Assembly: GCF_002994635.1 (NCBI RefSeq)
Contig: NZ_PVNL01000142.1
Coordinates: 1-64,000, forward strand
DNA: 64,000 nucleotides
Reading direction: 5' to 3'
From: Enhygromyxa salina
GTDB lineage: Bacteria; Myxococcota_A; Polyangia; Nannocystales; Nannocystaceae
Both the position numbers and the translations under genes were made by a program. Position 1 is the stretch's first letter; each line of letters opens with the position of its first letter. Shown one piece after another: positions 15,487 to 24,081 of this stretch. The notes under the pieces are model-generated. The model made no database searches and was not told the origin of the DNA. It was given only the letters and a program-made list of their open reading frames with translations.

Positions 15487-17688
15487 CTAGCCCTTGGCTC
15501 GACCGAGCAGATCGGCGAGGAAGCTCAGGCGGTGCCGCGCTTGCTTGTCACCGAGCTGCTCGGCCCGTTGGTAGTGCCTCCGGGCCCGCCCATAGTCGAG
15601 GACCTTCATGCAGGCGTCCCCCATGAACAGGTGCAGCTCCGCGCGCTTGGGTCGCAGCCGCGAGGCCTGCTCCGCGTAGCGCAGGGCGTCGCGAAACTCG
15701 CCGCGATCGTAGCTGATGCGGTGCAGCCCAACGAGCGCGGTGATGTTGTGGGCGTCGAGCTCGAGCATGCGGTGATACAGGCTCGCGGCCCGCTCGAGCT
15801 GGCCAGCGCCGTAGGCCTCTTTGGCCTCCGACAGGGTGGAGTCGACGCTGTCGAGGCTGCCGCCGTCGGATCGGCGCCGCGGTGCGTCTGCGATCGGCTT
15901 GTCGCGCCGCGGGCCGGGGACCGGGCCGCGGGCCACCCGGGTCGGCTCGTCGTCCGAGTCCGCGACCTCGTCGGCCTCCGACTCGGCGCGCAGATCCTCG
16001 AGCAACACGTCGACCTCGGCCGCGGAGCGAGCGGGGAGCTGTCCCGCGTGGCTCAAGGTCTCCAACGCACGGTAGCGCGCCTCTGGATCAGGTTGCGCCA
16101 AGCTCGCGAGCGGCGCGACCGCGACGAGCTCGTAGTTCGCGAAGTCGCCAGCCGCGGCCTTGTCCCGCAGCCCAGCCAGCGCGATCAAGCTGAGCCTCGC
16201 GCGCTCGCCCGCGCGGGGATGATCGGGCTCGAACACCAGGGCCTGCGCGTAGAACTCGCGGGCAAAACCGCGGCCGCCGGGGCGCTCCCAGTAGGTGTCG
16301 CCGAGCCCAACTAAGGTGCTGGAGAACTCCTCGCGCAGCTGCTCGCCGACGTCGAGCGCCCGCTCGCTACCACGCGCGTCGAGCCGCTCGAGCTCGATCA
16401 GCACACGGTACGCGGTGTCGGCCTCGGGCTCGTCGACGGCGGGGTAGATCCAGCGCGCGTGGGCAGCCGCGACGCTGGCCCGCTCGCTCAGCGCGGCGAG
16501 CTCACGCTCGACCTCGGTGACCACGACCTCGCGCGCGTTCGCGTGGAGCTTCCAGCCAACCAAGCCACCGAGCCCGACCAGCCCGACCAGCGCAGCGGCG
16601 AGCACGATCCGTCGGTTCTGCGAGCGCCGGTCTTCGCTGCGCAGCTGGGCGAGCCCTCGCTCGAGCCGCGCCGTCGCGTCGCCAGGGAGCTCGGGCGCGG
16701 GCAGGTCATCCCACGCCGTCCGCAGGCCAAGCGAGAGCTGGAGCTCGATCAACGCGGCCTCGAGCTCGGCCGCGCTGGCGTAGCGGTCGCGCGACTGCTT
16801 GGCCATGCAGCGGAGGATCAGCGCGTCGAAGCCGACCGGCAAGAACCCTTCGACGAGCTCCGAGGGCGGCACGGGCTGCTCGAACAGGTGATCATCACGC
16901 AGGCGCGCGGCGTCGGTCCGGGCGAAGGGCAGCCGGCCCGTGGCGAGCTCGTACAGGGTGATCCCGAGCGAGTAGATGTCGGTCCGCGCGTCGGTGTTTT
17001 GGCCCTTGCACTGCTCGGGCGACATATAGGCCGGGGTCCCGGCTCCGTTTGACTCTTTGGGCCCCTCGAGCAGCGCGGCCAGGCCAAAGTCGACGATCTT
17101 CACATGCTCGCGACCGCGGGCATCGGCGGTGATCATGATGTTCTCGGGCTTGATGTCGCGATGCACGAACCCGACCTGGTGGGCGGCCTGCAGGCCCTTG
17201 CACACCTGTCGCGCGAGCCCGATCAGCCGGGCAGGATCACAGGGACACGCGCCGTCTCGGCCCGACCGTGCGACCTGGTCCGCGTGCAGGCTCACGCCAT
17301 TGACCAGCTCCATCAGGTACATGAGTCGGCCGTCGCTCAGCTCCTGAAAATCGAAGATCTCCACGATCCACGGCGATCCAATGTGGCTGATCGTCCGCGC
17401 CTCTTGCCGAAAGTGTCGGGTCCGCGAGGGGTTCTCGCTGTGGTGCAGCAGCTTGGCCGCATAGTGCCGCTCGATGTCGAGGTGCTGGACCTCGAACACC
17501 ATGCCCATGCCGCCCTGCCCTAGCCATCTCACGATCTGGTACCGGGTCCCGGGGATCTCACTGCCCGGGACGAGCTTGGGCTGGCGATCGTTGGGGCTGA
17601 TGGCCGTCTCTGCCGTGCTCGACATCCGATCGGGCTGAGTGTGGCTCAGCTGCGATGTTCGGTGAGTGCCTGGGTGTATCGCTGCCAT
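15487..17688 (-). CDS. Membrane Ser/Thr protein kinase with C-terminal TPRs
   Basis: This 733-residue protein starts at ATG 17688, with GGAG five bases upstream. A Hanks-type kinase domain occupies about residues 48-320: LGQGGMGMVFEVQHL (Gly loop), AAKLL (Lys), FVHRDIKPENIMIT (catalytic loop), VDFGLA (Mg2+ loop) and GTPAYMSPEQCKGQ (activation segment). All catalytic residues are present, so it should be active. A membrane segment near residues 363-385 (RRIVLAAALVGLVGLGGLVG) separates it from a long C-terminal part with TPR-like repeats near the end (AYGAGQLERAASLYHRMLEL, GEFRDALRYAEQASRLRP, YGRARRHYQRAEQLG). It is typical of myxobacterial Pkn kinases. It lies 29 bases downstream of a PEGA protein gene, which may be its partner. 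Confidence 0.92.
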   Translation of the reverse strand: MAAIHPGTHRTSQLSHTQPDRMSSTAETAISPNDRQPKLVPGSEIPGTRYQIVRWLGQGGMGMVFEVQHLDIERHYAAKLLHHSENPSRTRHFRQEARTISHIGSPWIVEIFDFQELSDGRLMYLMELVNGVSLHADQVARSGRDGACPCDPARLIGLARQVCKGLQAAHQVGFVHRDIKPENIMITADARGREHVKIVDFGLAALLEGPKESNGAGTPAYMSPEQCKGQNTDARTDIYSLGITLYELATGRLPFARTDAARLRDDHLFEQPVPPSELVEGFLPVGFDALILRCMAKQSRDRYASAAELEAALIELQLSLGLRTAWDDLPAPELPGDATARLERGLAQLRSEDRRSQNRRIVLAAALVGLVGLGGLVGWKLHANAREVVVTEVERELAALSERASVAAAHARWIYPAVDEPEADTAYRVLIELERLDARGSERALDVGEQLREEFSSTLVGLGDTYWERPGGRGFAREFYAQALVFEPDHPRAGERARLSLIALAGLRDKAAAGDFANYELVAVAPLASLAQPDPEARYRALETLSHAGQLPARSAAEVDVLLEDLRAESEADEVADSDDEPTRVARGPVPGPRRDKPIADAPRRRSDGGSLDSVDSTLSEAKEAYGAGQLERAASLYHRMLELDAHNITALVGLHRISYDRGEFRDALRYAEQASRLRPKRAELHLFMGDACMKVLDYGRARRHYQRAEQLGDKQARHRLSFLADLLGRAKG

Positions 17689-17717
17689 GTCGCTCCATCC
17701 TCAATGCTCGAGGAGAC

Positions 17718-18602
17718 TCAAAATCGCCCCCGCAGGGCGAAGCCCCCCTCAGATTGGCCAGGTTCGCCGCGCTGGGCCCATACCACCAACCCAACGCCGG
17801 TCGCTGTTGCGATGCCACCGGCCGTAGCGAGGCCTATGCCGAGAGGAAGAGTATCGTACACGAACTTGCAATTGCCGTATGCGTCAATGTTGCGTTCTGA
17901 GCACCTGCCCATCCATGGCTTGTTGTCGAGGGCGATCAACACCGAGCCAGCCACGCCCATGACGAGCCCCAGGCTCATGGTCGCCCACCCCGGCGCGGTC
18001 GAGCGTCGCTTGGCGGCCGGGAGCAGCTCGAAGTGCTGGTGCTCGTTGACGCGGCTGACAATCTGGACTGTTCGTTCTTGGCGATGGTAGCCGGGCGCGT
18101 AGACCTCGATCCGGTGCTCGCCGCTCGGCAGCTCGCCGACCCACGGCGTCCGGTGGTGACGACCCGGCCTGCGTCCGTCGATCCGCAGCCGCGCGTCCGC
18201 TGGCGCGCTGCTGATCTGAAGCCGCCCAGGAGCGGTCTCGAGCGCGTCCAGACGCCCACACAGTGCATGGAGATCGCTCGCGAACTGATCCTCGAACTCG
18301 GCCAGACTGCATAGGTCGCAGCGCGAATCGACGATCAGCGGCGCGTCGAGCTGGGGCGCGGTCACCTCCCAATGCAGCGTGTAGTCGCGGGTGTTCCCAC
18401 TGATCAACAGCGCAATTGTGGGGGCATCGTCGGGACAATCTTCGGTGCACGGTGGCGGCTCGCAAGCGCGCGGGAGCACGTCTTCGAAGGTTGCGAGCAG
18501 CGAGACCTGCTCGTGACTGGGGATCCCCTCGCCAAAGCTCAGACCCGGAGCGGGCTCCTGCATGACAATTTGGCCGAGCAAGGCCAGCGCGATAACGCTC
18601 AC
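17718..18602 (-). CDS. PEGA-domain membrane protein
   Basis: This 294-residue protein starts at GTG 18602, which has GGAGG six to seven bases upstream. A signal peptide or membrane anchor at the N-terminus (SVIALALLGQIVMQ) is followed by a region with five cysteines. A PEGA domain spans about residues 128-195: LQISSAPADARLRIDGRR, then TPWVGELPSGEHRIEVYAPGY, the usual surface-exposed beta-sandwich. Two hydrophobic segments follow (PGWATMSLGLVMGVAGSVL and LGIGLATAGGIATATGVGLV). The layout is common beside Ser/Thr kinases in Myxobacteria. The gene is 29 bases upstream of the kinase gene. A sensor or scaffold role for the kinase is inference. Confidence 0.82.
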   Translation of the reverse strand: MSVIALALLGQIVMQEPAPGLSFGEGIPSHEQVSLLATFEDVLPRACEPPPCTEDCPDDAPTIALLISGNTRDYTLHWEVTAPQLDAPLIVDSRCDLCSLAEFEDQFASDLHALCGRLDALETAPGRLQISSAPADARLRIDGRRPGRHHRTPWVGELPSGEHRIEVYAPGYHRQERTVQIVSRVNEHQHFELLPAAKRRSTAPGWATMSLGLVMGVAGSVLIALDNKPWMGRCSERNIDAYGNCKFVYDTLPLGIGLATAGGIATATGVGLVVWAQRGEPGQSEGGFALRGRF

Positions 18603-18785
18603 CGCCCACCTCCGCGACGCGGTCGCTCACACATGCGTGGCGTCCTCAATTCATTGGCCATCCCACCATGCTAGCTCAACAACTGTCGATGCGTGACAGG
18701 CCAAACGACCACTCGCCAGCTCGAACAATTGAAGAAGGGTCACCGCCGGTCGAAAACGACCATTGCGATGACCCCAGTGGCGCGA

Positions 18786-18808
18786 AAGTGGCCCGAAGGC
18801 CCACCTTC
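18786..18808 (-). terminator. Possible terminator after ahcY
   Basis: On the minus strand AAGGTGGGCC, a TTCG loop and GGCCACTT pair, with one bulged G, 12 bases past the ahcY stop. A short T run follows. The stem is short but UUCG-closed. Confidence 0.45.
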
Positions 18809-18819
18809 ACCCGGAGTGC

Positions 18820-20142
18820 TCAATACCGGTAATGCTCGGGCTTATAGGGCCCCTGGACCGGCAAACCGAGGTATTCGGCCTGCGCGTCGGTGAGCTTGGT
18901 GAGCTTGGCGCCGACCTTCTCGAGGTGCAGCGCGGCAACTTCTTCGTCGAGGTGCTTGGGCAGCACGTAAACCTTGCCGGCCTCGTACTTCTCGGTTTCT
19001 TGCCAGAGCGTGAGCTGGGCCATCACCTGATTGGTGAAGCTGTTCGACATCACGAAGCTCGGGTGCCCGGTCGCGCAGCCCAGGTTCACCAGGCGGCCGC
19101 GGGCCAACAAGATGATCGCGTGGCCGTCGGGGAAGATGAAGCGATCGACCTGCGCCTTGACGTTGATCTCCTGGATCTCGGGATCATTGACGAGCGCGGC
19201 GACCTGAATCTCGCTGTCGAAGTGGCCGATGTTACAGACGATCGCCTCGTCCTTCATCTTCCGCATGTGATCGATGGTGATCACGTCGCAGCAGCCAGTC
19301 GTGGTCACGAAGATGTCGCCGATCGCAGCGGCGTCTTCCATGGTCGTGACCTCGTAGCCCTCCATCGCGGCCTGCAGCGCGCAGATCGGGTCGATCTCGG
19401 TGACCAGCACGCGGGCGCCGAAGCCCCGCATCGACTGGACGCTGCCCTTGCCGACGTCACCGTAGCCACACACGACCACGGTCTTGCCCGCGACCATGAT
19501 GTCGGTCGCGCGCTTGATCCCGTCGGCGAGGCTCTCGCGGCACCCGTAGAGGTTGTCGAACTTGCTCTTCGTGACCGAGTCGTTGACGTTGATCGCCGGC
19601 ATCTTCAGGCCACCCTTCTCGGCCATCTTGTGCAGGTTGTGCACGCCGGTGGTGGTCTCTTCGGACACGCCCTTGATGTCCCCGACCAGCTCCGGGTGGT
19701 CGCGGTGCACGAGCACCGTCAGATCACCGCCGTCGTCGAGCAGCAGGTTGGGGCCGCTGCCGTCGGGCCAGGTCAGGGTCTGCTCGACGCACCACCAGTA
19801 CTCTTCTTCGGTCTCGCCCTTCCACGCGAACACGGGCACGCCGGTCACCGCGATCGCGGCGGCCGCCTCGTCCTGGGTCGAGTAGATGTTGCACGACGAC
19901 CAGCGCACGTCGGCTCCGAGCGCGGTCAAGGTCTCGATCAGCACGGCCGTCTGCACGGTCATGTGCAGGCAGCCGCAGATCCGTGCGCCGGCCAGGGGTT
20001 TTTGGGCGCCGTAGCGCTCGCGCAGGCTCATGAGCCCAGGCATCTCTTTTTCGGCGAGAGCGATCTGCTTGCGGCCGGCCTCGGCGAGCGAGATGTCGGC
20101 GACCTTGTAGTCGGGAGTGTTGTCTTGACGCGCTGCTGACAT
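18820..20142 (-). CDS. ahcY: Adenosylhomocysteinase
   Basis: This 440-residue protein, full family length, starts at ATG 20142. It hydrolyses S-adenosylhomocysteine to adenosine and homocysteine, removing the product inhibitor of methyltransferases. Visible family features are CLHMTVQTAVLIETL, SSCNIYSTQDEAAAAI, the catalytic stretch INVNDSVTKSKFDN, the NAD+-binding motif VVCGYGDVGKGS, TTTGCCDVI, and the C-terminal QGPYKPEHYRY, which closes the neighbouring subunit's cofactor site. It is cytoplasmic and tetrameric in known members. It is the last gene of mtnB-mtnD-ahcY, 29 bases after the mtnD stop. Together they return both by-products of SAM use, methylthioadenosine and SAH, to the methionine pool. 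No SAH riboswitch was seen in the short gap. Confidence 0.97.
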   Translation of the reverse strand: MSAARQDNTPDYKVADISLAEAGRKQIALAEKEMPGLMSLRERYGAQKPLAGARICGCLHMTVQTAVLIETLTALGADVRWSSCNIYSTQDEAAAAIAVTGVPVFAWKGETEEEYWWCVEQTLTWPDGSGPNLLLDDGGDLTVLVHRDHPELVGDIKGVSEETTTGVHNLHKMAEKGGLKMPAINVNDSVTKSKFDNLYGCRESLADGIKRATDIMVAGKTVVVCGYGDVGKGSVQSMRGFGARVLVTEIDPICALQAAMEGYEVTTMEDAAAIGDIFVTTTGCCDVITIDHMRKMKDEAIVCNIGHFDSEIQVAALVNDPEIQEINVKAQVDRFIFPDGHAIILLARGRLVNLGCATGHPSFVMSNSFTNQVMAQLTLWQETEKYEAGKVYVLPKHLDEEVAALHLEKVGAKLTKLTDAQAEYLGLPVQGPYKPEHYRY

Positions 20143-20171
20143 GATGTGTCCGTGTTCTCGTTTGGGTGAAT

Positions 20172-20618
20172 TCAGCGATAGTGCGGGACCCAGCCGGCGC
20201 TGTCTTGGAACAGGCGCACGCAGCGGATCTGCTGGCTATCGGTCAGGTAAAACCGGTGGTAGCGGTCCTTGGGGACCACGATGAGGTCGCCCGCTTCGAC
20301 GGTCACGCGCATCCAACGGTCCGCGTCGTCGCGGATGTCGAAGATGCCCGCGCCCGCGAGCACGAACCGAACCTCGTCGTCCGTGTGGAGGTGCTCGTCG
20401 GCGAACTTCGCACAGATCGCGCCGAGGTTGGCGGTGTCCGGGTGCAGCTCGATGACGTCCTGCTCGATGTAGCCGCGCTCGCGCTTGAGCGCGTCGAGGC
20501 TGGGCTGGTAGGCGTCGTCGACCAGGTTCAGGCGCTCGTAGGTCACGCCGACGCTGCGCAGGTGCTCGACGTCGAGCGCGGGATAGTCGGTTTGGGGATC
20601 GATCCAGGCGAGCTGCAT
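20172..20618 (-). CDS. mtnD: Acireductone dioxygenase
   Basis: This 148-residue cupin starts at ATG 20618. It converts 1,2-dihydroxy-3-keto-5-methylthiopentene plus O2 to 4-methylthio-2-oxobutyrate in methionine salvage. With Ni instead of Fe it gives an off-pathway product. The metal site is complete: DEHLHTDDE contributes H76, H78 and E82, and DRYHRFYL contributes H121. Also conserved are the N-terminal IEQDVIELHPDT and VPKDRYH. The gene starts 9 bases after the mtnB stop, with TGAGG at about the right spacing. It is followed by ahcY after 29 bases. No other salvage genes (mtnA, mtnC, mtnK) lie in the window. Confidence 0.95.
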   Translation of the reverse strand: MQLAWIDPQTDYPALDVEHLRSVGVTYERLNLVDDAYQPSLDALKRERGYIEQDVIELHPDTANLGAICAKFADEHLHTDDEVRFVLAGAGIFDIRDDADRWMRVTVEAGDLIVVPKDRYHRFYLTDSQQIRCVRLFQDSAGWVPHYR

Positions 20619-20627
20619 GGTGAAGCC

Positions 20628-21311
20628 TCAGGTGAGCGGAAGCCCCACGCGGTGAGCCTCGACGGCGGCGCGCATGAGGTAGTCCAGGCACTCGGCCTGG
20701 GTCTTGGCGTGGACCCAGTCACGGCCCCACACGTAGATGCCGTGACCGGCGACGATCACGGCGTCGACGTCGGGGTAGGCGCGCATGGCCTCCGCCATGG
20801 AGTCGGTGAGCTGGGACTCGCGGGCCGTGTTGGGGATGATCGGGACCCGCAGCTGGTCGAAGCAGCCGTGGCCGCGCAGGCCCTTTTGCATCTCGAGGTT
20901 GCTGGTGCGGAACTCGCCAGCGGTGCCGTCGGGGCTCGCGAGGCGGGCGGCGAGCACGGCCCACAGCGAGTGGCTGTGCAGGACCGCCCCCGCGTCGCGG
21001 TCGCGAAACGCGTTGAAGAACAGCGGCTGGCACTCGGAGATGCGCAAGCTGGGGTCGCGCGGGGGCTCGAGGACCTCGACGCGGTCCCACACGCCGTCGG
21101 CGAGCAGCAGCACGTCGGCGGGATCGATGCGCTCTTTTTGGACGCCCGAGGGGGCGATCCACACGCCGTGCTCATCGCGGATCGAGATCCCACCGCCGGT
21201 GCCGCTGACCCACCCGAGCCCGTAGAACTGCTGGCACAGCTCACAGATCAGCTTGGCTGTGCTGCGATCACGCCGGGGCAGGCGAGATGGTTCTGCGGCG
21301 GGCGAGGACAT
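20628..21311 (-). CDS. mtnB: Methylthioribulose-1-phosphate dehydratase
   Basis: This 227-residue protein is read from ATG 21311; the upstream open frame has no conserved sequence. It belongs to the class II aldolase/adducin fold. Zinc ligands are visible in AVLHSHSLWAVLAARL (two His) and VAGHGIYVWGRDW (third His). Also present are the motifs GWVSGTGGGISIRD near the N-terminus, IAPSGVQKERI and NLEMQKGLRGHG, whose Glu is the catalytic acid/base in MtnB. The enzyme dehydrates 5-methylthioribulose-1-phosphate. It is the first gene of the mtnB-mtnD-ahcY operon. The promoter should lie in the 153-base divergent gap to 21465. Confidence 0.95.
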   Translation of the reverse strand: MSSPAAEPSRLPRRDRSTAKLICELCQQFYGLGWVSGTGGGISIRDEHGVWIAPSGVQKERIDPADVLLLADGVWDRVEVLEPPRDPSLRISECQPLFFNAFRDRDAGAVLHSHSLWAVLAARLASPDGTAGEFRTSNLEMQKGLRGHGCFDQLRVPIIPNTARESQLTDSMAEAMRAYPDVDAVIVAGHGIYVWGRDWVHAKTQAECLDYLMRAAVEAHRVGLPLT

Positions 21312-21464
21312 GCGAGGCGGGCGAAGGATATACCGTGATGCCCGCGCGACCACACCCCAGGCCACCTGCGGACCGTGCGTAAGCTCGTGCGAATTACGGT
21401 GTTTCCCGCCCTCTCAGCGAGGTGCGGCGCGCCCCGCCCTCGCGCCAGGCGATAGCATCTCGGC

Positions 21465-21908
21465 GTGCGCCACCAGCCTAGCCCTGCGATCTCCCTGGTC
21501 CTCGCGCTCGGCTGCGCGATTGGCTGCGCAGCCTGTCGGTCCGGCGAGCCGGCCTCCACCGCCAGCGACCAGCCGCCGCCCAAGCTCGCCGAGGCCCCGA
21601 TCCCCGCCACGCCCGACCCGACCCCGTCGGACCCGCCACACGATCCCGACCGGGCCGACAAGCTGCGTGACCTCGACGACATGTGCAAGGCCGTCGACCA
21701 CGACTACGCCGACGGCACGCTTCGCAACTACTACAGCGGGCTCGAGCTGCGGACCCCCTGGGGCACGACGCTGCGCGAGCTGGGCGACGAGTCGACCACG
21801 CCCGGGCGGACCCTCGAGCAGGCCGCCGCCGAGCTGGCTGTGAGCCCGACGGATCCGGGCCTCGAGCACTGCGCCAAGCTGTTCGACTACCTCGACGAGG
21901 TCGAGTGA
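21465..21908 (+). CDS. Small lipoprotein, unknown
   Basis: This is a 147-residue protein from GTG 21465. The signal region SLVLALGCAIGCAAC contains several Cys, and GCAAC is the likeliest lipobox. A Pro/Asp linker leads to a helical domain of about 85 residues (DLDDMCKAVDHDYADG, LRTPWGTTLRELGDES, LEQAAAELAVSPTDPGLEHC) with two cysteines. No family recognised. It is divergent from mtnB. It may be a small periplasmic helical protein tethered to a membrane. Confidence 0.6.
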   Translation: MRHQPSPAISLVLALGCAIGCAACRSGEPASTASDQPPPKLAEAPIPATPDPTPSDPPHDPDRADKLRDLDDMCKAVDHDYADGTLRNYYSGLELRTPWGTTLRELGDESTTPGRTLEQAAAELAVSPTDPGLEHCAKLFDYLDEVE

Positions 21909-22026
21909 CCGGACTTCGGGTTCGCGAGCCTCGACTAGAGCCCAAGAAAAACTTGTCCACCAAGTGACGCAGCGCATGCAATGATACGCGCGCGTCCGCG
22001 TCGAACGCCCCCACGGAACCTAGCCC

Positions 22027-22860
22027 ATGATCATGCGTAACTCCCTGTCCTTCCTCGCCAGCGCAGCCACGCTGGCATTTATCTCCCTCTACTCCTCCAA
22101 CGCCGACGCTGGCCGGCTCGACGCCTGCGGTGACATCTTCGTCGAGGCTGGTGCCAACTGTGAAGTCCTGGTCGAAGGCGGCTGCCTGGCCGAGTGCGAG
22201 CCGGTCGCGTTCACGGCCTCATGCGCCGCCGAGGGTTCGATCTCGTGCCAGGGCGAGTGCAACATCGACGCAGACGTCGAGTGCACCGCCAGCTGCCAGG
22301 GCAGCTGCGAAGCCGAGTGCGAGGTCGACCCGGGAACCTTCGACTGCAAGGCCTCGTGCGAGGGCAACTGCTCGGCCGACTGCTCGGCCGCGTGTGCCTC
22401 CGACAGCAACTCGGCCGAGTGCCAGGCATCGTGCAAAGCCACCTGTGGGGCCGAGTGCGACGCCAGCTGCACGATCGAGCCGGGCCAGGCCGACTGCATG
22501 GCCCAGTGTCAGGGTTGCTGCGGCGGCGAGTGCCGGGCCCAGGTCAACATGGACTGCCAGATCGGCTGCCAGAGCGATCTGTACGTCGAGTGCAAGGCGG
22601 ATCTCCAGGGTGGCTGCGAGGTCCAGTGCGAGAAGCCCGAAGGCGCGATCTTCTGCGACGGCCAGTTCGTCGACGTCGGCAACGTCCAGAGCTGCGCCAA
22701 CGCGCTGCGCGATCTCCTGGACATCGAGGTCGAGTTCCAGGCCGAGGCCTCGGCCTCGCTCTCGTGCGCGGTCACTGACGATCCCGCCCGTGGCGGCGCG
22801 GCGCTGATGGGCTTCGGCCTGCTGTGCCTCGCGGGTCTCGGTCGGCGCCGTCGGGTCTGA
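22027..22860 (+). CDS. CxxxC-ladder cysteine-rich exported protein with C-terminal anchor
   Basis: This 277-residue protein starts at ATG 22027, with ATG 22033 as an alternative. An N-terminal signal peptide (LASAATLAFISLYSSNADA) is followed by about 190 residues with some 33 cysteines, most spaced exactly four apart (for example SCQGSCEAECE, SCEGNCSADCSAAC). Then a shorter charged region leads to a C-terminal GGAALMGFGLLCLAGLGRRRR. That is a hydrophobic stretch followed by an Arg cluster, as in MYXO-CTERM/PEP-CTERM-like sorting tails. The family is not recognised with certainty. If the repeats are helical, cysteines i, i+4 would line one face, as in bacterial copper storage proteins; disulfides or surface fibre formation are alternatives. 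Single gene with a good promoter gap upstream. Confidence 0.8.
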   Translation: MIMRNSLSFLASAATLAFISLYSSNADAGRLDACGDIFVEAGANCEVLVEGGCLAECEPVAFTASCAAEGSISCQGECNIDADVECTASCQGSCEAECEVDPGTFDCKASCEGNCSADCSAACASDSNSAECQASCKATCGAECDASCTIEPGQADCMAQCQGCCGGECRAQVNMDCQIGCQSDLYVECKADLQGGCEVQCEKPEGAIFCDGQFVDVGNVQSCANALRDLLDIEVEFQAEASASLSCAVTDDPARGGAALMGFGLLCLAGLGRRRRV

Positions 22861-22946
22861 CCGAACCGGCGCCCGCCCGCCCGGCCCCGCCGGCCCCATT
22901 TGATGGCCGCGGGGTGACTTCGGTGGCAAACTCGACCCCCCAGGTC

Positions 22947-22972
22947 ACGCCCGCGCAGATCCGCGCGGGCGT
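22947..22972. terminator. Perfect GC hairpin after CxxxC gene
   Basis: Arms ACGCCCGCGC and GCGCGGGCGT pair over ten bases with an AGATCC loop, 86 bases past the stop and before the DUF58 gene. No T-run follows, so terminator function is likely but not certain. Confidence 0.5.
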
Positions 22973-23007
22973 AACCGTGGGGCGAGCTGGGGCGAACGCC
23001 AGCCGGA

Positions 23008-24081
23008 GTGCCAACATTGACGCGAAGCACGAACGACGGCGGCCCGACCAAGAAGAAGCTGCCGTTCGTGCGGCGAATGTTGACCGCCCAGGGCCGCAGC
23101 CTCGAGATCACCAAGGCCGGCTACCTGTTCATCGTGCTGACCCTCGCGGTCGGGTTCGCGGCGATCAACTCGGGCGCGAACCTGCTGCATGTCCTGTTCG
23201 GCTGCCAGATCGGCCTGATCATTGCGAGCGGGATGCTGTCGGAGAACATGGTCCGGCGGGCGATCGTGCGGCGGCGCATCGCCTCGCCCCTGCACGCGGG
23301 CGGCCGCGGGGCGCTGATCGTCGAGCTCCGCAACGCCAGCGCCCGCGGCGACATGATCTCCGTCAGCGTCGAGGATGACGACCGGGTCGACAGCGCCGAC
23401 AAGACCGAGCCCGTGTTCTCGGTCGCGGTCCCCGGCGGCGGCGTCACGACCTTGCACGCCAGCGTGACCATGCAGCGGCGGGGCCTCCACTCGCTGCCCA
23501 AGGCCGTCGTCGCCACCCGGTTTCCGTTTGGGCTGTTCGTCAAGCGCCGCGACCTGCCCGGCCGCGAGCGCGTGCTGGTGTATCCGCGCATCCACCCGGT
23601 CGAGCCCGCGCCGCTGCAGGAAGCCCGCGCGGGCGTCGGCGAGGCCAAGGGCGCCCGCGATCGCGCGGGTGAGTTCTTTGGCCTGTCGGAGTACCGCGAG
23701 GGCCAAGAGCTGCGACGGATCCACTGGCCCGCGACGGCGCGGCTCGGCCGAGCGGTCGTGCAGGAGTACGAGTCCCGCGGTGAGGCCGAGCAGATCCTGG
23801 AGCTCGCCCCCGGTCGCGCGGGCGAGGCCAGCTTCGAGACGGCGATCGAGCGGGTGGCCTCGCAGGTGGTCGCGCTGCTCCGCGAGGGCCGCGTCGCGAC
23901 GGGCCTGCGCTACGCCGACGAGATCGCCATCGAGCCCGGGATCGGCCCGGCCCACGAGCGCCGCCTGCTCGAGTTCCTGGCGTTGGTCGGGCTCGAGCGC
24001 GACCCTCTCGACGCCGGCTTCGAGGCTGACGCTGCTGGCGACGGGCCCGAGCCAGCGCAGGGTAAGGGGCGCGCCGCGTGA
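23008..24081 (+). CDS. DUF58 domain membrane protein
   Basis: This 357-residue protein starts at GTG 23008, shortly after a weak purine-rich site. Two membrane segments lie near the N-terminus (AGYLFIVLTLAVGFAAINSG and LLHVLFGCQIGLIIASG). A beta-rich region follows, then the DUF58 signature EFFGLSEYREGQELRRIHWP near residues 225-245, ending in VVQEYESR. DUF58 proteins usually accompany MoxR AAA ATPases and transglutaminase-like proteins. Here the partner is the transglutaminase gene, which overlaps it by four bases (GTGA). The role is thought to be envelope-related but is not established. No MoxR gene is nearby in this window. Confidence 0.87.
   Translation: MPTLTRSTNDGGPTKKKLPFVRRMLTAQGRSLEITKAGYLFIVLTLAVGFAAINSGANLLHVLFGCQIGLIIASGMLSENMVRRAIVRRRIASPLHAGGRGALIVELRNASARGDMISVSVEDDDRVDSADKTEPVFSVAVPGGGVTTLHASVTMQRRGLHSLPKAVVATRFPFGLFVKRRDLPGRERVLVYPRIHPVEPAPLQEARAGVGEAKGARDRAGEFFGLSEYREGQELRRIHWPATARLGRAVVQEYESRGEAEQILELAPGRAGEASFETAIERVASQVVALLREGRVATGLRYADEIAIEPGIGPAHERRLLEFLALVGLERDPLDAGFEADAAGDGPEPAQGKGRAA

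Noticed and set aside
18832..20139. Plus-strand open frame opposite ahcY
   Set aside because: Exact antisense of a certain AhcY; composition-driven.
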